Positions 16,128 to 24,108 of a DNA stretch of 47,105 nt are shown here, one piece after another. The stretch is from JBOGFI01 sp050743365 (GTDB lineage: Bacteria; Actinomycetota; Acidimicrobiia; IMCC26256; JACDBD01), in the NCBI GenBank assembly GCA_050743365.1, contig JBOGFI010000111.1, forward strand, positions 1-47,105. Direction: 5' to 3'. The notes beneath the pieces were generated by a model. The model was not told where the DNA came from and did no database searches. It saw nothing but the letters and a program-made list of their open reading frames with translations. Positions within the stretch are counted from its first letter, which is position 1. The number at the start of each line of letters is the position of its first letter. The position numbers and the translations under genes are program-made.

Positions 16128-17223
16128 CGTCGCCGCTAGTGCCGCGCGCACCTTCGAGCACGTCCATCACGCGGTCCTCTCTGTCCGGGAACAGGTGGCC
16201 GTAGACGTCATAGGTGGTGCGGATCGAACGGTGCCCTGCCCAGGTTTGGGCCTGCTTCGGGGTGGCGCCGGCGTCGATCCAGCGGGACACGGCCGTATGT
16301 CTGAGGTCGTGCATGCGCAGACCTTCAAGTCCCGCTGCGCTCAGCGCCGGGTACCAGGCCCGCTGCCGGAAGTTGTTGATGCGCACAGGCCCACCGCCCG
16401 GCGCCTGGAACACCAGGTGGTCATCGGGGGCGTTCGCCGGGATCGTCGACACGAGCTCTGCCGCAACGAAGCGAGGGATCGGGACGACCCTGCGGCCGGC
16501 GTTGGTCTTCGGCTGCTTGAACATGATCTGTCCGCGGGTCTCCAGGCACTCTTCGGCGACCGTCACCCTTCCCCTCAGGGCATCGAAGCGGCTCCTGCGC
16601 AATCCAAAGGACTCGCCCGCCCGAAGACCCGAATACGCGGCGAAGAGTGGCCACACCCTGTAGCGGGAGTCGAACGCGGCGATCAGGCGGTCCAGCTCCG
16701 CGTCGGTGAGGATCCGGGCTTCCCCGTCCGCTGCCGGGGGCAGCTTCACTCCGTCGGCGGGATTGGTGGCGAGCCGCTTGCTGCGCACGGCGGCCTCGAG
16801 GAGGCGGTCCAGGGTCTGGTAGGCCTTCGCGACGGTGGAGGGAGACAGGCCTTGCTCTTGGAGGGCTGTCACCCATTCGCAGACGTGGAGATGCTCGAGG
16901 CCGGCGATCTGCACGCTTCCGAACCGGGGCAAGACGTGGTGTCGAAGCACACCGTCGGCGCGCTCTTTGGACTTGACCCCGAGGTGGGCGGTGATCGGAT
17001 CCCAGGCGTGGTCGGCCCACTCCTGGAGGCTCACCCGGCCCTGGGCGGGGTCGACCCAACGCCCTTCAGCCTTCGCGGCCTCGGTCGTAGCCAGAAATCG
17101 CTCGGCGTCGATTCTGCGGGCGAACTGACGGGACCGCTCGCGCCCCTCGACGCGGTACACCGCGAGGTAGGCGCTCTTGCCGGTGCGGAGCCTGCGGCGC
17201 TTGATGTGCCCCACGACGAGCAC
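16108..17223 (-). CDS. int: Tyrosine-family site-specific integrase
   Basis: A 371-aa protein from GTG 17223. The N-terminal region holds an arm-binding segment (about 5-60) and a SAM-like core-binding domain (about 65-155); the catalytic domain is complete: R201 (SGLRAGE), K239 (KQPKTNAG), H305-x-x-R308 (MHDLRHT), H331 (WAGHRS) and the nucleophile Y341 (TTYDVYGHLFPD). It would integrate and excise DNA at a specific site through a covalent 3'-phosphotyrosine. The gene starts 92 nt from the 3' end of tRNA-Val, the typical position for elements that use a tRNA as attachment site. Confidence 0.95.
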   Translation of the reverse strand: MLVVGHIKRRRLRTGKSAYLAVYRVEGRERSRQFARRIDAERFLATTEAAKAEGRWVDPAQGRVSLQEWADHAWDPITAHLGVKSKERADGVLRHHVLPRFGSVQIAGLEHLHVCEWVTALQEQGLSPSTVAKAYQTLDRLLEAAVRSKRLATNPADGVKLPPAADGEARILTDAELDRLIAAFDSRYRVWPLFAAYSGLRAGESFGLRRSRFDALRGRVTVAEECLETRGQIMFKQPKTNAGRRVVPIPRFVAAELVSTIPANAPDDHLVFQAPGGGPVRINNFRQRAWYPALSAAGLEGLRMHDLRHTAVSRWIDAGATPKQAQTWAGHRSIRTTYDVYGHLFPDREDRVMDVLEGARGTSGDATHTRQ

Positions 17224-17314
17224 GATACCGGTGTCTCACGGACTTGTCACGGACTTGCGAGCGGCCCCGTTCCGCGCGAACCCAGCGGCCACGCTCCTGA
17301 CCAGGATATTTGTG

Positions 17315-17387
17315 TGGGCGCTGCAGGCCTCGAACCTGCGACCTCCGCCTTGTAAGGGCGGCGCTCTTCCCGCTGAGCTAAACGCCC
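17315..17387 (-). tRNA. tRNA-Val (anticodon TAC)
   Basis: On the minus strand the 5' arm GGGCGTT pairs with AGCGCCC. The D arm has TAGCTCAGC, the anticodon loop CTTACAA sits on a CCGCC/GGCGG stem, and the T arm contains GGTTCGAGGCC. The 3' CCA is not encoded. The 3' end faces the integrase gene, so it is the likely attachment site. Confidence 0.93.
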
Positions 17388-17510
17388 GCCGCGCTCACGG
17401 TACCGGACGTCACGCGTGAGCTCGACCGCCGGCGGGCCGGGGCTCGGCTCGGGCACCGGGGGGACAATGCCCCACCGTCACCCCGACCCGCCGCTGGCGG
17501 CGATCCGGTC

Positions 17511-17852
17511 TCACGCGCTCTGGGACTCGGCGACGAGCTGACCCCACTCGTCGTACTGGGGCTCGGGCGGCCGCACCTTGGGCGGGCGGCCGCGCCGGCG
17601 CTTCTGCGCCAGCACCTTGCCGTTGGCGAACAGCTCGCCACCCCACACGCCCCACGGCTCGCGCCGCGCCCGGGCTGCCTCGAGGCACTCCTGGCGCACC
17701 GGGCAGGCCCGACAGAACGCCTTGGCCCGCGCGATGTCGTCGAGCTGCTCCGAGAAGAACAGTGCGAGGAGCGCGGCCGACCCGTCGCGGCACCGGGCCT
17801 CGCGCCGCCACGACTCTTCGGCGAGCTGTGCTTCGAACTGGATGGCGAACAT
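17511..17852 (-). CDS. whiB7: WhiB7-like iron-sulfur transcription factor
   Basis: A 113-aa protein from ATG 17852. Four cysteines, C21, C47, C50 and C56 (C-x25-C-x2-C-x5-C), hold a 4Fe-4S cluster. Next comes EPWGVWGGELF at 66-75, the WhiB turn in the form typical of WhiB7, and an AT-hook RRGRPPK at 86-92 that binds AT-rich DNA next to target promoters. In other Actinobacteria WhiB7 partners with the primary sigma factor and switches on intrinsic antibiotic resistance genes. The long leader upstream with a small ORF and a terminator fits the attenuation control known for whiB7. The C-terminal tail (about 95-113) is longer than in the mycobacterial protein. Confidence 0.88.
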   Translation of the reverse strand: MFAIQFEAQLAEESWRREARCRDGSAALLALFFSEQLDDIARAKAFCRACPVRQECLEAARARREPWGVWGGELFANGKVLAQKRRRGRPPKVRPPEPQYDEWGQLVAESQSA

Positions 17853-17936
17853 CGCCCTGCTTCCCCTGCACTCGATGGTTGTCGTCTGGTCCTCGGTTGG
17901 TGGTTTCCTTGGTCGGCTGTCTTCGGGCAAACAAGA

Positions 17937-17962
17937 AGGCCGCCGGGGTGCCCCGGCGGCCT
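17937..17962 (-). terminator. Intrinsic terminator/attenuator in the whiB7 leader
   Basis: A perfect 12-bp stem (AGGCCGCCGGGG and its complement) with a 2-nt loop. On the minus strand it is followed by TTCTTGTTTG. It lies between the small leader ORF and whiB7, so by default it would stop transcription before whiB7. Confidence 0.75.
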
Positions 17963-17977
17963 GGTGGTGGTCTTGCG

Positions 17978-17993
17978 GTAGCGGGTTCGCTAC
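17978..17993 (-). promoter_or_regulatory. Small hairpin at the end of the whiB7 leader ORF
   Basis: GTAGCG and CGCTAC are separated by GGTT; the hairpin contains the TAG stop of the leader ORF (17990-17992). A ribosome pausing at the end of that ORF would cover it, so it may take part in the switch that decides whether the downstream terminator forms. Confidence 0.45.
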
Positions 17994-18166
17994 GGCGAGG
18001 TCACTCGGAGCCGCCGGGGCCGACCGGGCTTGTGATCGATGGTGGTCACGCCGAGGGTCGGCATGCTCGACCACGAGCCGTTGGCCGGCATGGCGCAGGC
18101 AAAGGCCGCCCCGGCGCGCGCGACGCTGGCGACGGCCTCGTGCTGGCGCTGCGTCGGATAGTGCAT
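17990..18166 (-). CDS. Putative whiB7 leader ORF (58 aa)
   Basis: A 58-residue frame beginning MHYPTQRQHEAV, with GAGG about 10 nt before the ATG. It ends just before the strong terminator preceding whiB7. No family is known to me. Its position matches the translated upstream ORFs reported ahead of whiB7 in other Actinobacteria, where ribosome stalling by antibiotics lets transcription run on. Length and codon use are also compatible with an independent small protein. Confidence 0.5.
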   Translation of the reverse strand: MHYPTQRQHEAVASVARAGAAFACAMPANGSWSSMPTLGVTTIDHKPGRPRRLRVTSP

Positions 18167-18237
18167 CGGGTCGGTCCTCGGTCGTCCTGCGCCCGCGTGC
18201 CGCGAGCGGGGTACAGGGAAGCACGCCTGACGAGGCA

Positions 18238-18243
18238 AGTCAA
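18238..18243 (-). promoter_or_regulatory. Candidate -35 box (TTGACT) for the whiB7 transcript
   Basis: On the minus strand TTGACT lies 72 nt upstream of the leader ORF start and is preceded by the relatively AT-rich GGAATACGG. WhiB7-dependent promoters have an AT-rich patch just before the -35 box, so this may be an autoregulated promoter. No good -10 hexamer follows at 17 nt, so this is tentative. Confidence 0.25.
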
Positions 18244-18275
18244 CCGTATTCCCCGCCGCCCTAGGCTCCGCCTCG

Positions 18276-19445
18276 ATGAGCGCCCCTCCCGATCGCGCCG
18301 GCCCCGGTCTGGGCATGGTCGTCGCGATCCTCGAGCGGCAGCGGGCCGACGATTGGCACGAGGGGGCCCAGTGCTACGTGTCGTGGCGGGGCGAGACCCT
18401 CCTCGACGTGGCCATGGGCGAGTCGCAGCCGGGCCGGGCGCTCGAGCGCGACGACCTCACGCTCTGGTACTCGGCGGGCAAGCCGTTCACGACGGTGGCA
18501 ATCCTCCAGCTGTGGGAGCGCGGCCGCCTGGGGCTCGACGACCGAATCGCCGAGTACGTCGAGGGGTGGGGAGGCGGCAAGGAACGGTGCACGATCCGGC
18601 ACGTCCTCACGCACACGGGCGGGTTCCCGATGCTCGGCGAGGGCGAGATCTACGACGTCGACATCACCTACGCCGAGGCCGTGGCCCGCATCGCCGCCTC
18701 CCCGGCCCGATGGGAACCAGGCATGGACGCCGCCTACCACCCGTTCAGCGGGTGGAAGATCCTCGGCGCGGTGGTCGAGGCGGTCGACGGCCGCCCGATC
18801 GACCGGTACCTGCGCGACGAGGTGTGCGCGCCGCTCGGGCTCGACAACTGCCGGCTCGGCATCACGCGGGACGAGCAGGGCGAGCTGGGCGACCGGATCG
18901 CGCCGGTCCACTGGAAGGGCCACACCATGCTGACTCGAGACGACGCCGACGGGTTCCGCATGGCGCCGTACCGTATCGACGAGATCCACAACGAGGCCTG
19001 GCACGTCGCCAAGGTGGAGCCCGGCGGCGGCATGCGCGGCCCCGCGCGTGAGCTCGGACGCTTCTACGAGTCGCTCCTGGGATACGGCCCCGCCGTCCTC
19101 GAGCCCCGCACGGTCGAGCTCATGGGCGCCGTGCACCGCTACGGGATCAAGGACCGGCTGTTCCGGACCAACATCCCCTGGGGCCTCGGCGTGCAACGCG
19201 CCTTCACCGGCGGCACCGGCCGCCGGGCCTTCGGCCACGGCGGGATGGCGTCGTCGCGGGCCCTGGCCGACCCCGAGTGCGGGCTCGTCCTCGCGCTCGT
19301 GACGAACGGGCTCCCCGCGTTCCTCCCCGCCGAGGAGCGCCTCTACCAGATCACCGATGCGGTCTACTCCGCGCTCGGCGACGAGACGGCGCTCATCCGC
19401 TTGGAGAAGAAACCACCGGCCGAGGTGTGGGGGCTGAGCACCTAA
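18276..19445 (+). CDS. Beta-lactamase-related serine hydrolase (EstB-like esterase type)
   Basis: A 389-aa protein. The SxxK motif SAGK at 66-69 supplies the nucleophilic serine and base. The second motif is Y154 in YHPFSGW, closer to the YHxxxxGW form of esterase members than to the YxN of true class C beta-lactamases. The third motif is GHGG (FGHGGMASS). No signal peptide, so it probably acts in the cytoplasm on an ester or amide, substrate unknown. The stop overlaps that of the convergent inositol monophosphatase gene. Confidence 0.82.
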   Translation: MSAPPDRAGPGLGMVVAILERQRADDWHEGAQCYVSWRGETLLDVAMGESQPGRALERDDLTLWYSAGKPFTTVAILQLWERGRLGLDDRIAEYVEGWGGGKERCTIRHVLTHTGGFPMLGEGEIYDVDITYAEAVARIAASPARWEPGMDAAYHPFSGWKILGAVVEAVDGRPIDRYLRDEVCAPLGLDNCRLGITRDEQGELGDRIAPVHWKGHTMLTRDDADGFRMAPYRIDEIHNEAWHVAKVEPGGGMRGPARELGRFYESLLGYGPAVLEPRTVELMGAVHRYGIKDRLFRTNIPWGLGVQRAFTGGTGRRAFGHGGMASSRALADPECGLVLALVTNGLPAFLPAEERLYQITDAVYSALGDETALIRLEKKPPAEVWGLST

Positions 19446-20239
19446 CCGCGCGACTGCGCGCCGACGGTCAGCGCCAGCAGCCGGGCGTGGACCTCGGGCG
19501 GGCCGGCCACGATGTCACCGGAGAGCAGCCAGGCGCGGTCGTCGCCCTCCCAATCGGTGACGACGCCGCCGGCCTCCTCGACGAGCAAGCCGCCGGCGGC
19601 CACGTCCCAGGTCCCCAGCGCCTGCTCGAAATAGCCGTCGAACGTGCCCGCGGCGGTCCACGCCAGGTCGAGGCTGGCCGAGCCCGCCCGGCGCAGGTCC
19701 TCGAACTCCACCAGGGCCGCCTCGAACACCGGGAAGTACGACGGCAGCCGGTCGGCCTTGGCCCGGAAGGGGAAGCCGGTGGCGCAGATGGCCTGGCCGG
19801 GCGCCCGGGCGCTCACCCGCACGGGCTCGCCGTCGCGCGACGTGCCGCCGCCCCGGCGCGCCGCGTGGGTCTCGCCGAGCAGCGGAGCGTGCACCACTCC
19901 GACAATGGGACGGCCGTCCTCCACCAGGGCCAGCGACACACCGACCGCCGGGAAGCGGTGGAGGAAGTTGGTCGTGCCGTCGAGCGGGTCGACGATCCAT
20001 CCCACCGGCCCGAGCTCACCCCCGCCCTCCTCGCCGAAGAACGGGATCCCCGGCGCGAGCCGCTCGAGCTCGGCGCGGATCGTCGCCTCGCTGGCCACGT
20101 CCACGTCGCTCACCCAGTCGCCGGGAGCCTTCTCGCGGGGACGACGCAGCCCCCCGTAGCTCTCGGCCACGACTTCCCCGCCGGTCCGGGCGGCGGTCTC
20201 GGCGGCGCGCAGGAGCTCGTCCAGCTCGGCTGCCTTCAC
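19442..20239 (-). CDS. Inositol monophosphatase family protein
   Basis: A 265-aa protein from GTG 20239, whose start overlaps the previous stop (GTGA). The metal-binding set is complete: GEEGG (first Glu pair), IVDPLDGTTNF (the DPxDGT loop) and TWDVAAGGLLVEEAGG (the distal WDxAAG aspartate). The family removes phosphate from inositol-1-phosphate, histidinol phosphate or related sugars in a Mg-dependent reaction; the substrate cannot be chosen from sequence. It forms a two-gene unit with the diverged homologue upstream. Confidence 0.85.
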   Translation of the reverse strand: MKAAELDELLRAAETAARTGGEVVAESYGGLRRPREKAPGDWVSDVDVASEATIRAELERLAPGIPFFGEEGGGELGPVGWIVDPLDGTTNFLHRFPAVGVSLALVEDGRPIVGVVHAPLLGETHAARRGGGTSRDGEPVRVSARAPGQAICATGFPFRAKADRLPSYFPVFEAALVEFEDLRRAGSASLDLAWTAAGTFDGYFEQALGTWDVAAGGLLVEEAGGVVTDWEGDDRAWLLSGDIVAGPPEVHARLLALTVGAQSRG

Positions 20240-20982
20240 GGTGCAACCGCGGCCCGGAGCTCGTCCAGCAGCCGGGGCGTCCCCGCCGCGAGCAGCTGTC
20301 GGCGTGCGGCGGGATCGGTGACGGCGAGCGGGCGACCGTTGGCGTCGACCACGCCCGCGCCCGCCTCGACGCAGGCGAGCATCCCGCCGAGGTAGTTCCA
20401 CGGGGCGGCCAAGCTCCCGCACTCGACGAAACCGTCGAGCGCGCCGGCGGCCACGTCACAGAGCGCCAGCGCGGCCGAGCCGAGCGAGCGGAACTGCGCC
20501 CAGCCCAGCGCCCGTGCCGGCATGCCGTCGAGCGCGACGACGGCGTCGGCCAGCTTCGTCACCGTCGAGGCGGCGAGCGGCCCGCCGTCGCGCCACGCCC
20601 CGCCACCACGGACGGCGGTGGTCACCTCGCCGGTCGCCTGGTTGCGCACCAGGGAGCACAGCGGCCCGTCGGCGTCGACCGCGCACATCGAGATCGCCCA
20701 GTACGGCAGCCCCCGCGAGCAGTTCGTCGAGCCGTCGACGGGGTCGACGACCACGGTCACCGCGGCATCGGCCGGCCCGCTCCGTCCCGACTCCTCGCTC
20801 ACCACCGCCAGGCCGGCGGCACCGAGCACCTCGAGCACCGCCGCGTCGGCCACCAGGTCGAGCTCGTACTGACCCGGCCGTTCGGTGCGCCGCCGCCGCG
20901 CCGGCCCCACGATCGACGCGTCGGCCTCGCGAGCGGCGTCGGCGGCCTCGGTGAAGCGGGCGAGCAGCTCGACGGGGGTCAC
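20236..20982 (-). CDS. Diverged inositol monophosphatase-like protein
   Basis: A 248-aa protein from GTG 20982. It keeps VVSEESG and VVVDPVDGSTNCSRG, but the distal motif reads APWNYLGG, with Asn where active enzymes have the metal-ligand Asp of WDxAAG. It may be a weak, inactive or differently specific phosphatase, or a partner of the complete enzyme with which it overlaps by 4 nt. Confidence 0.78.
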   Translation of the reverse strand: MTPVELLARFTEAADAAREADASIVGPARRRRTERPGQYELDLVADAAVLEVLGAAGLAVVSEESGRSGPADAAVTVVVDPVDGSTNCSRGLPYWAISMCAVDADGPLCSLVRNQATGEVTTAVRGGGAWRDGGPLAASTVTKLADAVVALDGMPARALGWAQFRSLGSAALALCDVAAGALDGFVECGSLAAPWNYLGGMLACVEAGAGVVDANGRPLAVTDPAARRQLLAAGTPRLLDELRAAVAP

Positions 20983-21040
20983 GGGGTTCGAGCCTTGCAG
21001 ATGGTCGAGAGCCCGACGCCGCACCGAGTCGGGCGCGCGA

Positions 21041-21883
21041 TCAAGCCGCCAGGTCCACGCGCTCGGGATGGGTGTACACGTTGAAGCGGTCGCCCCGCAG
21101 GAAGCCCACGACCGTCTGGTCGAGCCGGTCGGCAGCCTCGACGGCCAGGCTCGACGGCGCCGAGACCGCACAGAGGATGGGGACGCCCGCCGCCGCCGCC
21201 TTCTGCACGATCTCGAAGCTCACTCGGCCCGACACCACGAGCACCCGGCGCGCCAGCGGCAGCTCTCCCCCGAGGAGGGCCTGGCCGACGAGCTTGTCGA
21301 GCGCGTTGTGCCGCCCCACGTCCTCGCGGAGCGCGAGCAGGCGTCCGTCGGCGTCGAAGAGCGCGGCCGCGTGCAGCCCGCCGGTGGCGTCGAACACGGC
21401 CTGGGCGGCGCGCAGCCGCTCGGGCAGGCGCACCAGGACCGACCGTGTGACGCGTGGCCCCGCCGCCACCGGTGCGTAGGTGGTCTCGACCTGGTCGAGG
21501 GTGGTCTTGCCGCACAAGCCGCAGCTGGCGTTGGCCACGAAGTTCCGACGGTGGCCGACGAGGTCGACGGGATGCCGCAGCGCCACCGTGACCACGTTGT
21601 AGTGCTGCTCGCCCTTCCCCTCGACGCAGTACGCGACCTGCGCCAGGTCGGCGGCGCCCGCGACCATTCCCTCGGTGAGGCAGAACCCTGCCGCCAGCTC
21701 GAAGTCGGCTCCGGGGGTGCGCATCGTCACCACGAGGGGCTCGGGCTCCTGCCCCGGCCCGTGGACCCGGATCTCCATCGGCTCCTCGGTCACGAGCTTG
21801 TCGGGTCGCTCGAGGCTGCGGTCGCCGTCGACCGAGCGCACGCGGGTCGCCGTCACCGCCCGCCGCACCGAGTCGGGGCTCAC
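21041..21883 (-). CDS. fdhD: Formate dehydrogenase accessory sulfurtransferase FdhD
   Basis: A 280-aa protein. The active-site motif CGLCGK has C121 and C124; conserved blocks EEPMEIRV, DFELAAGFCLTEG, GGLHAAALFD, REDVGRHNALDK and SGRVSFEIVQKAA are all present. FdhD carries sulfur from a cysteine desulfurase to the molybdenum cofactor before its insertion into formate dehydrogenase. Its start overlaps mobA by 4 nt, which fits joint cofactor maturation. No formate dehydrogenase gene lies in the window. Confidence 0.95.
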   Translation of the reverse strand: MSPDSVRRAVTATRVRSVDGDRSLERPDKLVTEEPMEIRVHGPGQEPEPLVVTMRTPGADFELAAGFCLTEGMVAGAADLAQVAYCVEGKGEQHYNVVTVALRHPVDLVGHRRNFVANASCGLCGKTTLDQVETTYAPVAAGPRVTRSVLVRLPERLRAAQAVFDATGGLHAAALFDADGRLLALREDVGRHNALDKLVGQALLGGELPLARRVLVVSGRVSFEIVQKAAAAGVPILCAVSAPSSLAVEAADRLDQTVVGFLRGDRFNVYTHPERVDLAA

Positions 21884-22464
21884 GAACCGAGGCTATCCGG
21901 CCGTTCCAGTCCGTGACGCGCCAGATCATCCGGGGTGTCGAGGTCGTCGAGCGCGTGCGCAGGCGCCGCCGCCCGCCACTCCGGCTCTTCGACGCGCTCG
22001 ACCGGGGTGGCCGCGAGCAGCGCTCGCAGCGACCGTTCGCCGCCGGCAACGAGCGCCTCGGCGGCGTGGAGCGCGGCGGGGCCGTAACGCGCGCAGCAGG
22101 GCTGCGGCTCGCCGCCGGCGACGGGGACCGCCACTCCTTGCCCGGGCCGGTGCGCGAGCAGGGAGAGGAGCGGTTCCTCCACGAACGGCAGGTCGACCGC
22201 GAGCAGGAGCAGGGCTTCGTGCCCGCGGGCTCGCAAGGCCCGCGAGCCGGCGACGAGCGCGGCGAGCGGCCCCGATCCGGGCACCCCCTCCCGTACGAGC
22301 GGAAGCGTGCTCAGCCCGGGGCCGACCTCGAGAACGGGGTCGCACACCGCCGCCAGCACCCGGGCCGTCCGGTCGGCGAGGCGCTCGCCCTCGACGACCA
22401 GCTCGGCCTTGTCGAAGCCCATGCGCCGGCTCGAGCCACCGGTGAGCAACAGCCCCGCGGTCAC
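21880..22464 (-). CDS. mobA: Molybdenum cofactor guanylyltransferase MobA
   Basis: A 194-aa protein. The nucleotide-binding signature LLLTGGSSRRMGFDKAELVV at the N-terminus and LLLAVDLPFV (metal-binding Asp) are typical of MobA, which attaches GMP to molybdopterin. The C-terminal part ends DDLDTPDDLAR as in many homologues. It overlaps fdhD, which needs the same cofactor. Confidence 0.9.
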   Translation of the reverse strand: MTAGLLLTGGSSRRMGFDKAELVVEGERLADRTARVLAAVCDPVLEVGPGLSTLPLVREGVPGSGPLAALVAGSRALRARGHEALLLLAVDLPFVEEPLLSLLAHRPGQGVAVPVAGGEPQPCCARYGPAALHAAEALVAGGERSLRALLAATPVERVEEPEWRAAAPAHALDDLDTPDDLARHGLERPDSLGS

Positions 22465-22487
22465 CCTCCGACGGTATCGTCGGCCCG

Positions 22488-22913
22488 GTGGAGCACGGCG
22501 AGATGCGCCAGCGGGTGCGCGCCGCGCCGGTGGCCCGGCTCGCGACCGTCACGCCCGACGGCCGGCCACACCTCGTACCGGTCTGCTTCGCCCTGCTCGC
22601 CACGGGCGACCGCGACGTGATCGTTTCCGGGACCGACGAGAAGCCGAAGCGGAGCCTGTCGCTCCAGCGCCTCCGCAACCTGCGGGCCAACCCGGCCGCC
22701 GCGCTGATCGTCGACCACTACGAGGACGACTGGACCCGCGTCTGGTGGGTGCGGGTCGACGGGCGGGGACGCGTGCTCGACGACGGCCCCGAGCGCGATG
22801 CCGCCATCGACGCGCTGCGCGAGAAGTACGTCCAGTACGAGCAGGTAGGGCTGCCCGGGGCGGTGCTCGTGATCGACGTCGAACGCTGGCGCGGCTGGTC
22901 CTACTCGGTCTGA
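22488..22913 (+). CDS. PPOX-class (pyridoxamine oxidase-like), probably F420-binding, protein
   Basis: A 141-aa split-barrel protein from GTG 22488; ATG 22503 is possible. It has the family core RLATVTPDGRPHLVPVCFAL, then KPKRSLSLQRLRNLRANPAAALIVDHYEDDWTRVWWVRVDGRGRVL. This resembles the actinobacterial TIGR03668-type PPOX subgroup that binds F420 rather than FMN. It would reduce an unknown substrate in the cytoplasm. Divergent from mobA with only 23 nt between them. Confidence 0.82.
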   Translation: MEHGEMRQRVRAAPVARLATVTPDGRPHLVPVCFALLATGDRDVIVSGTDEKPKRSLSLQRLRNLRANPAAALIVDHYEDDWTRVWWVRVDGRGRVLDDGPERDAAIDALREKYVQYEQVGLPGAVLVIDVERWRGWSYSV

Positions 22914-23317
22914 CCGCTCGGTCCCAGGTCCTGCGCCAGCTCCACGAGGTGCCCGTCGGGATCACGGACGTAGGCGGTGCGCTGGCCCCAGGCGCGGTCC
23001 GTGGGCACGGCCGCGGGCTCGGCGCCCAGGCCGACGAGCTGCTGGTACGCCCGATCGCAGTCGTCGACCTTGAACCCGAGCTCGAAGGCGGGGGCAGCGG
23101 GGTCGGGCGCCACCAGCGCCCGGCCCAGGGTCTCGGCCATGGCGCCGCGCTCGTACAGCGACACCCGCGTCGTGCCCGTCGCGAACTGGGCGTACGGACC
23201 GGACCGGTGCGCGAGGGGCAGCCCCAGCACGTCGCGGTAGAAGCGCAGCCCCCGCTCGAGGTCGTCGACCACGACCACGACGTAGTCGGGGGCGCGCAGC
23301 TCCACGCCCCGCCTCAC
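22901..23317 (-). CDS. VOC/glyoxalase family protein
   Basis: A 138-aa protein with two beta-alpha-beta-beta-beta modules: VVVVVDDLERGLRFYRDVLGLPL in the first and AFELGFKVDDCDRAYQQLVGLGAE...YVRDPDGHLVELAQ in the second. The terminal Glu of HLVELAQ fits a metal ligand of the vicinal oxygen chelate fold. Substrates range from methylglyoxal to antibiotics, so none is assigned. Overlaps the convergent PPOX gene by 13 nt. Confidence 0.82.
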   Translation of the reverse strand: MRRGVELRAPDYVVVVVDDLERGLRFYRDVLGLPLAHRSGPYAQFATGTTRVSLYERGAMAETLGRALVAPDPAAPAFELGFKVDDCDRAYQQLVGLGAEPAAVPTDRAWGQRTAYVRDPDGHLVELAQDLGPSGQTE

Positions 23318-23321
23318 CCCC

Positions 23322-23750
23322 TCAGGGCGCCGGCCGCGACCGTGAGTCCGGCTCGAGCTCGTAGGCGACGACCTGCCATTGCCCGTCGCGGTGCGCCAGC
23401 CGCAGCTCGTTGCGCACCACTCCGCCGCCTCGTAGCTCGACGCGTGTGCGCGCCTCGGCCACCTCCGACCCGCTCACGACGTCCTCCACGGAGACGCGCA
23501 GGGCGAGGGCGCCGAGCTCCGGCGCCTGCCGGTACGCCGCCTGCTTGGACGCGACGAAGTCGTGCTTGGAACGGCCGTCGCGCAGCTCCGCCCCGGACAG
23601 TGACCACAGGGTGTCGAAGTCGAGCCGGTCCCACGCCAGCTCGTACGCGAGCGCGACATCGCCGGGCGGTGGCCCGGGGTCCCTCGCCACCGCGATGACG
23701 AGCGCGAGGCACAGCGCCACCACCACGACGGCGACGACGGCCGTGACCAA
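23322..23750 (-). CDS. Small membrane-anchored NTF2-like protein
   Basis: A 142-aa protein with a TTG start at 23750, chosen because GGGGAG lies 6 nt before it and the upstream stop is 12 nt away. It opens with a membrane anchor (VTAVVAVVVVALCLALVIAVA), then a single domain beginning DVALAYELAWDRLDFDTLWSLSG and ending in ELRLAHRDGQWQVVAYEL, the pattern of NTF2/SnoaL-like folds. No catalytic residue is evident. The function is unknown. Confidence 0.65.
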   Translation of the reverse strand: MVTAVVAVVVVALCLALVIAVARDPGPPPGDVALAYELAWDRLDFDTLWSLSGAELRDGRSKHDFVASKQAAYRQAPELGALALRVSVEDVVSGSEVAEARTRVELRGGGVVRNELRLAHRDGQWQVVAYELEPDSRSRPAP

Positions 23751-23761
23751 CGATCGCTCCC

Positions 23762-24055
23762 CTAGCCCGACGAGCCGGTCGTCGCCGCCTCGATCTCGCC
23801 GGCCAGCGAGAGGTCCTTGCCGGTGATCCCCCCCTCGGTATGCGTCGACAGCGCGACGCGCACCTTGCGCCAGCGGATGTCGAGGTCGGGATGGTGGTCC
23901 GCCTTCTCGGCAAGGAACCCCACCCGGGTCACGAAGGCGATCGCGGCGGGGAAGGAGGCGAGCTCGTACACCTTCTCGATCTCGTCCCCCGCCCGGGCCC
24001 AGCCGGGGAGCGACGCCAGGCCGCTCGAGACCTCGTCGTCGGAGAGCGTGGCCAC
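23762..24055 (-). CDS. 4a-hydroxytetrahydrobiopterin dehydratase (PCD/DCoH family)
   Basis: A 97-aa protein from GTG 24055; an upstream ATG at 24100 would read through the LexA box and is rejected. The active-site motif HHPDLDIRWRKVRVALSTHTEGGIT carries the conserved His pair and the second His. The enzyme dehydrates the carbinolamine form of pterin cofactors. No aromatic hydroxylase is nearby, so in this genome it may serve molybdopterin-related or other pterin chemistry. Confidence 0.88.
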   Translation of the reverse strand: MATLSDDEVSSGLASLPGWARAGDEIEKVYELASFPAAIAFVTRVGFLAEKADHHPDLDIRWRKVRVALSTHTEGGITGKDLSLAGEIEAATTGSSG

Positions 24056-24080
24056 GGCACCATTCTGACCCCTTGCGGTA

Positions 24081-24096
24081 TCGAACGTATGTTCGT
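24081..24096 (+). promoter_or_regulatory. LexA (SOS) box upstream of the radical SAM gene
   Basis: TCGAACGTATGTTCGT matches the actinobacterial/Gram-positive SOS box TCGAAC-N4-GTTCGA except at the last base. It ends 12 nt before the GTG start, so the transcript probably begins at or near the start codon. Confidence 0.75.
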
Positions 24097-24108
24097 ACAC
24101 TGGCCTCC

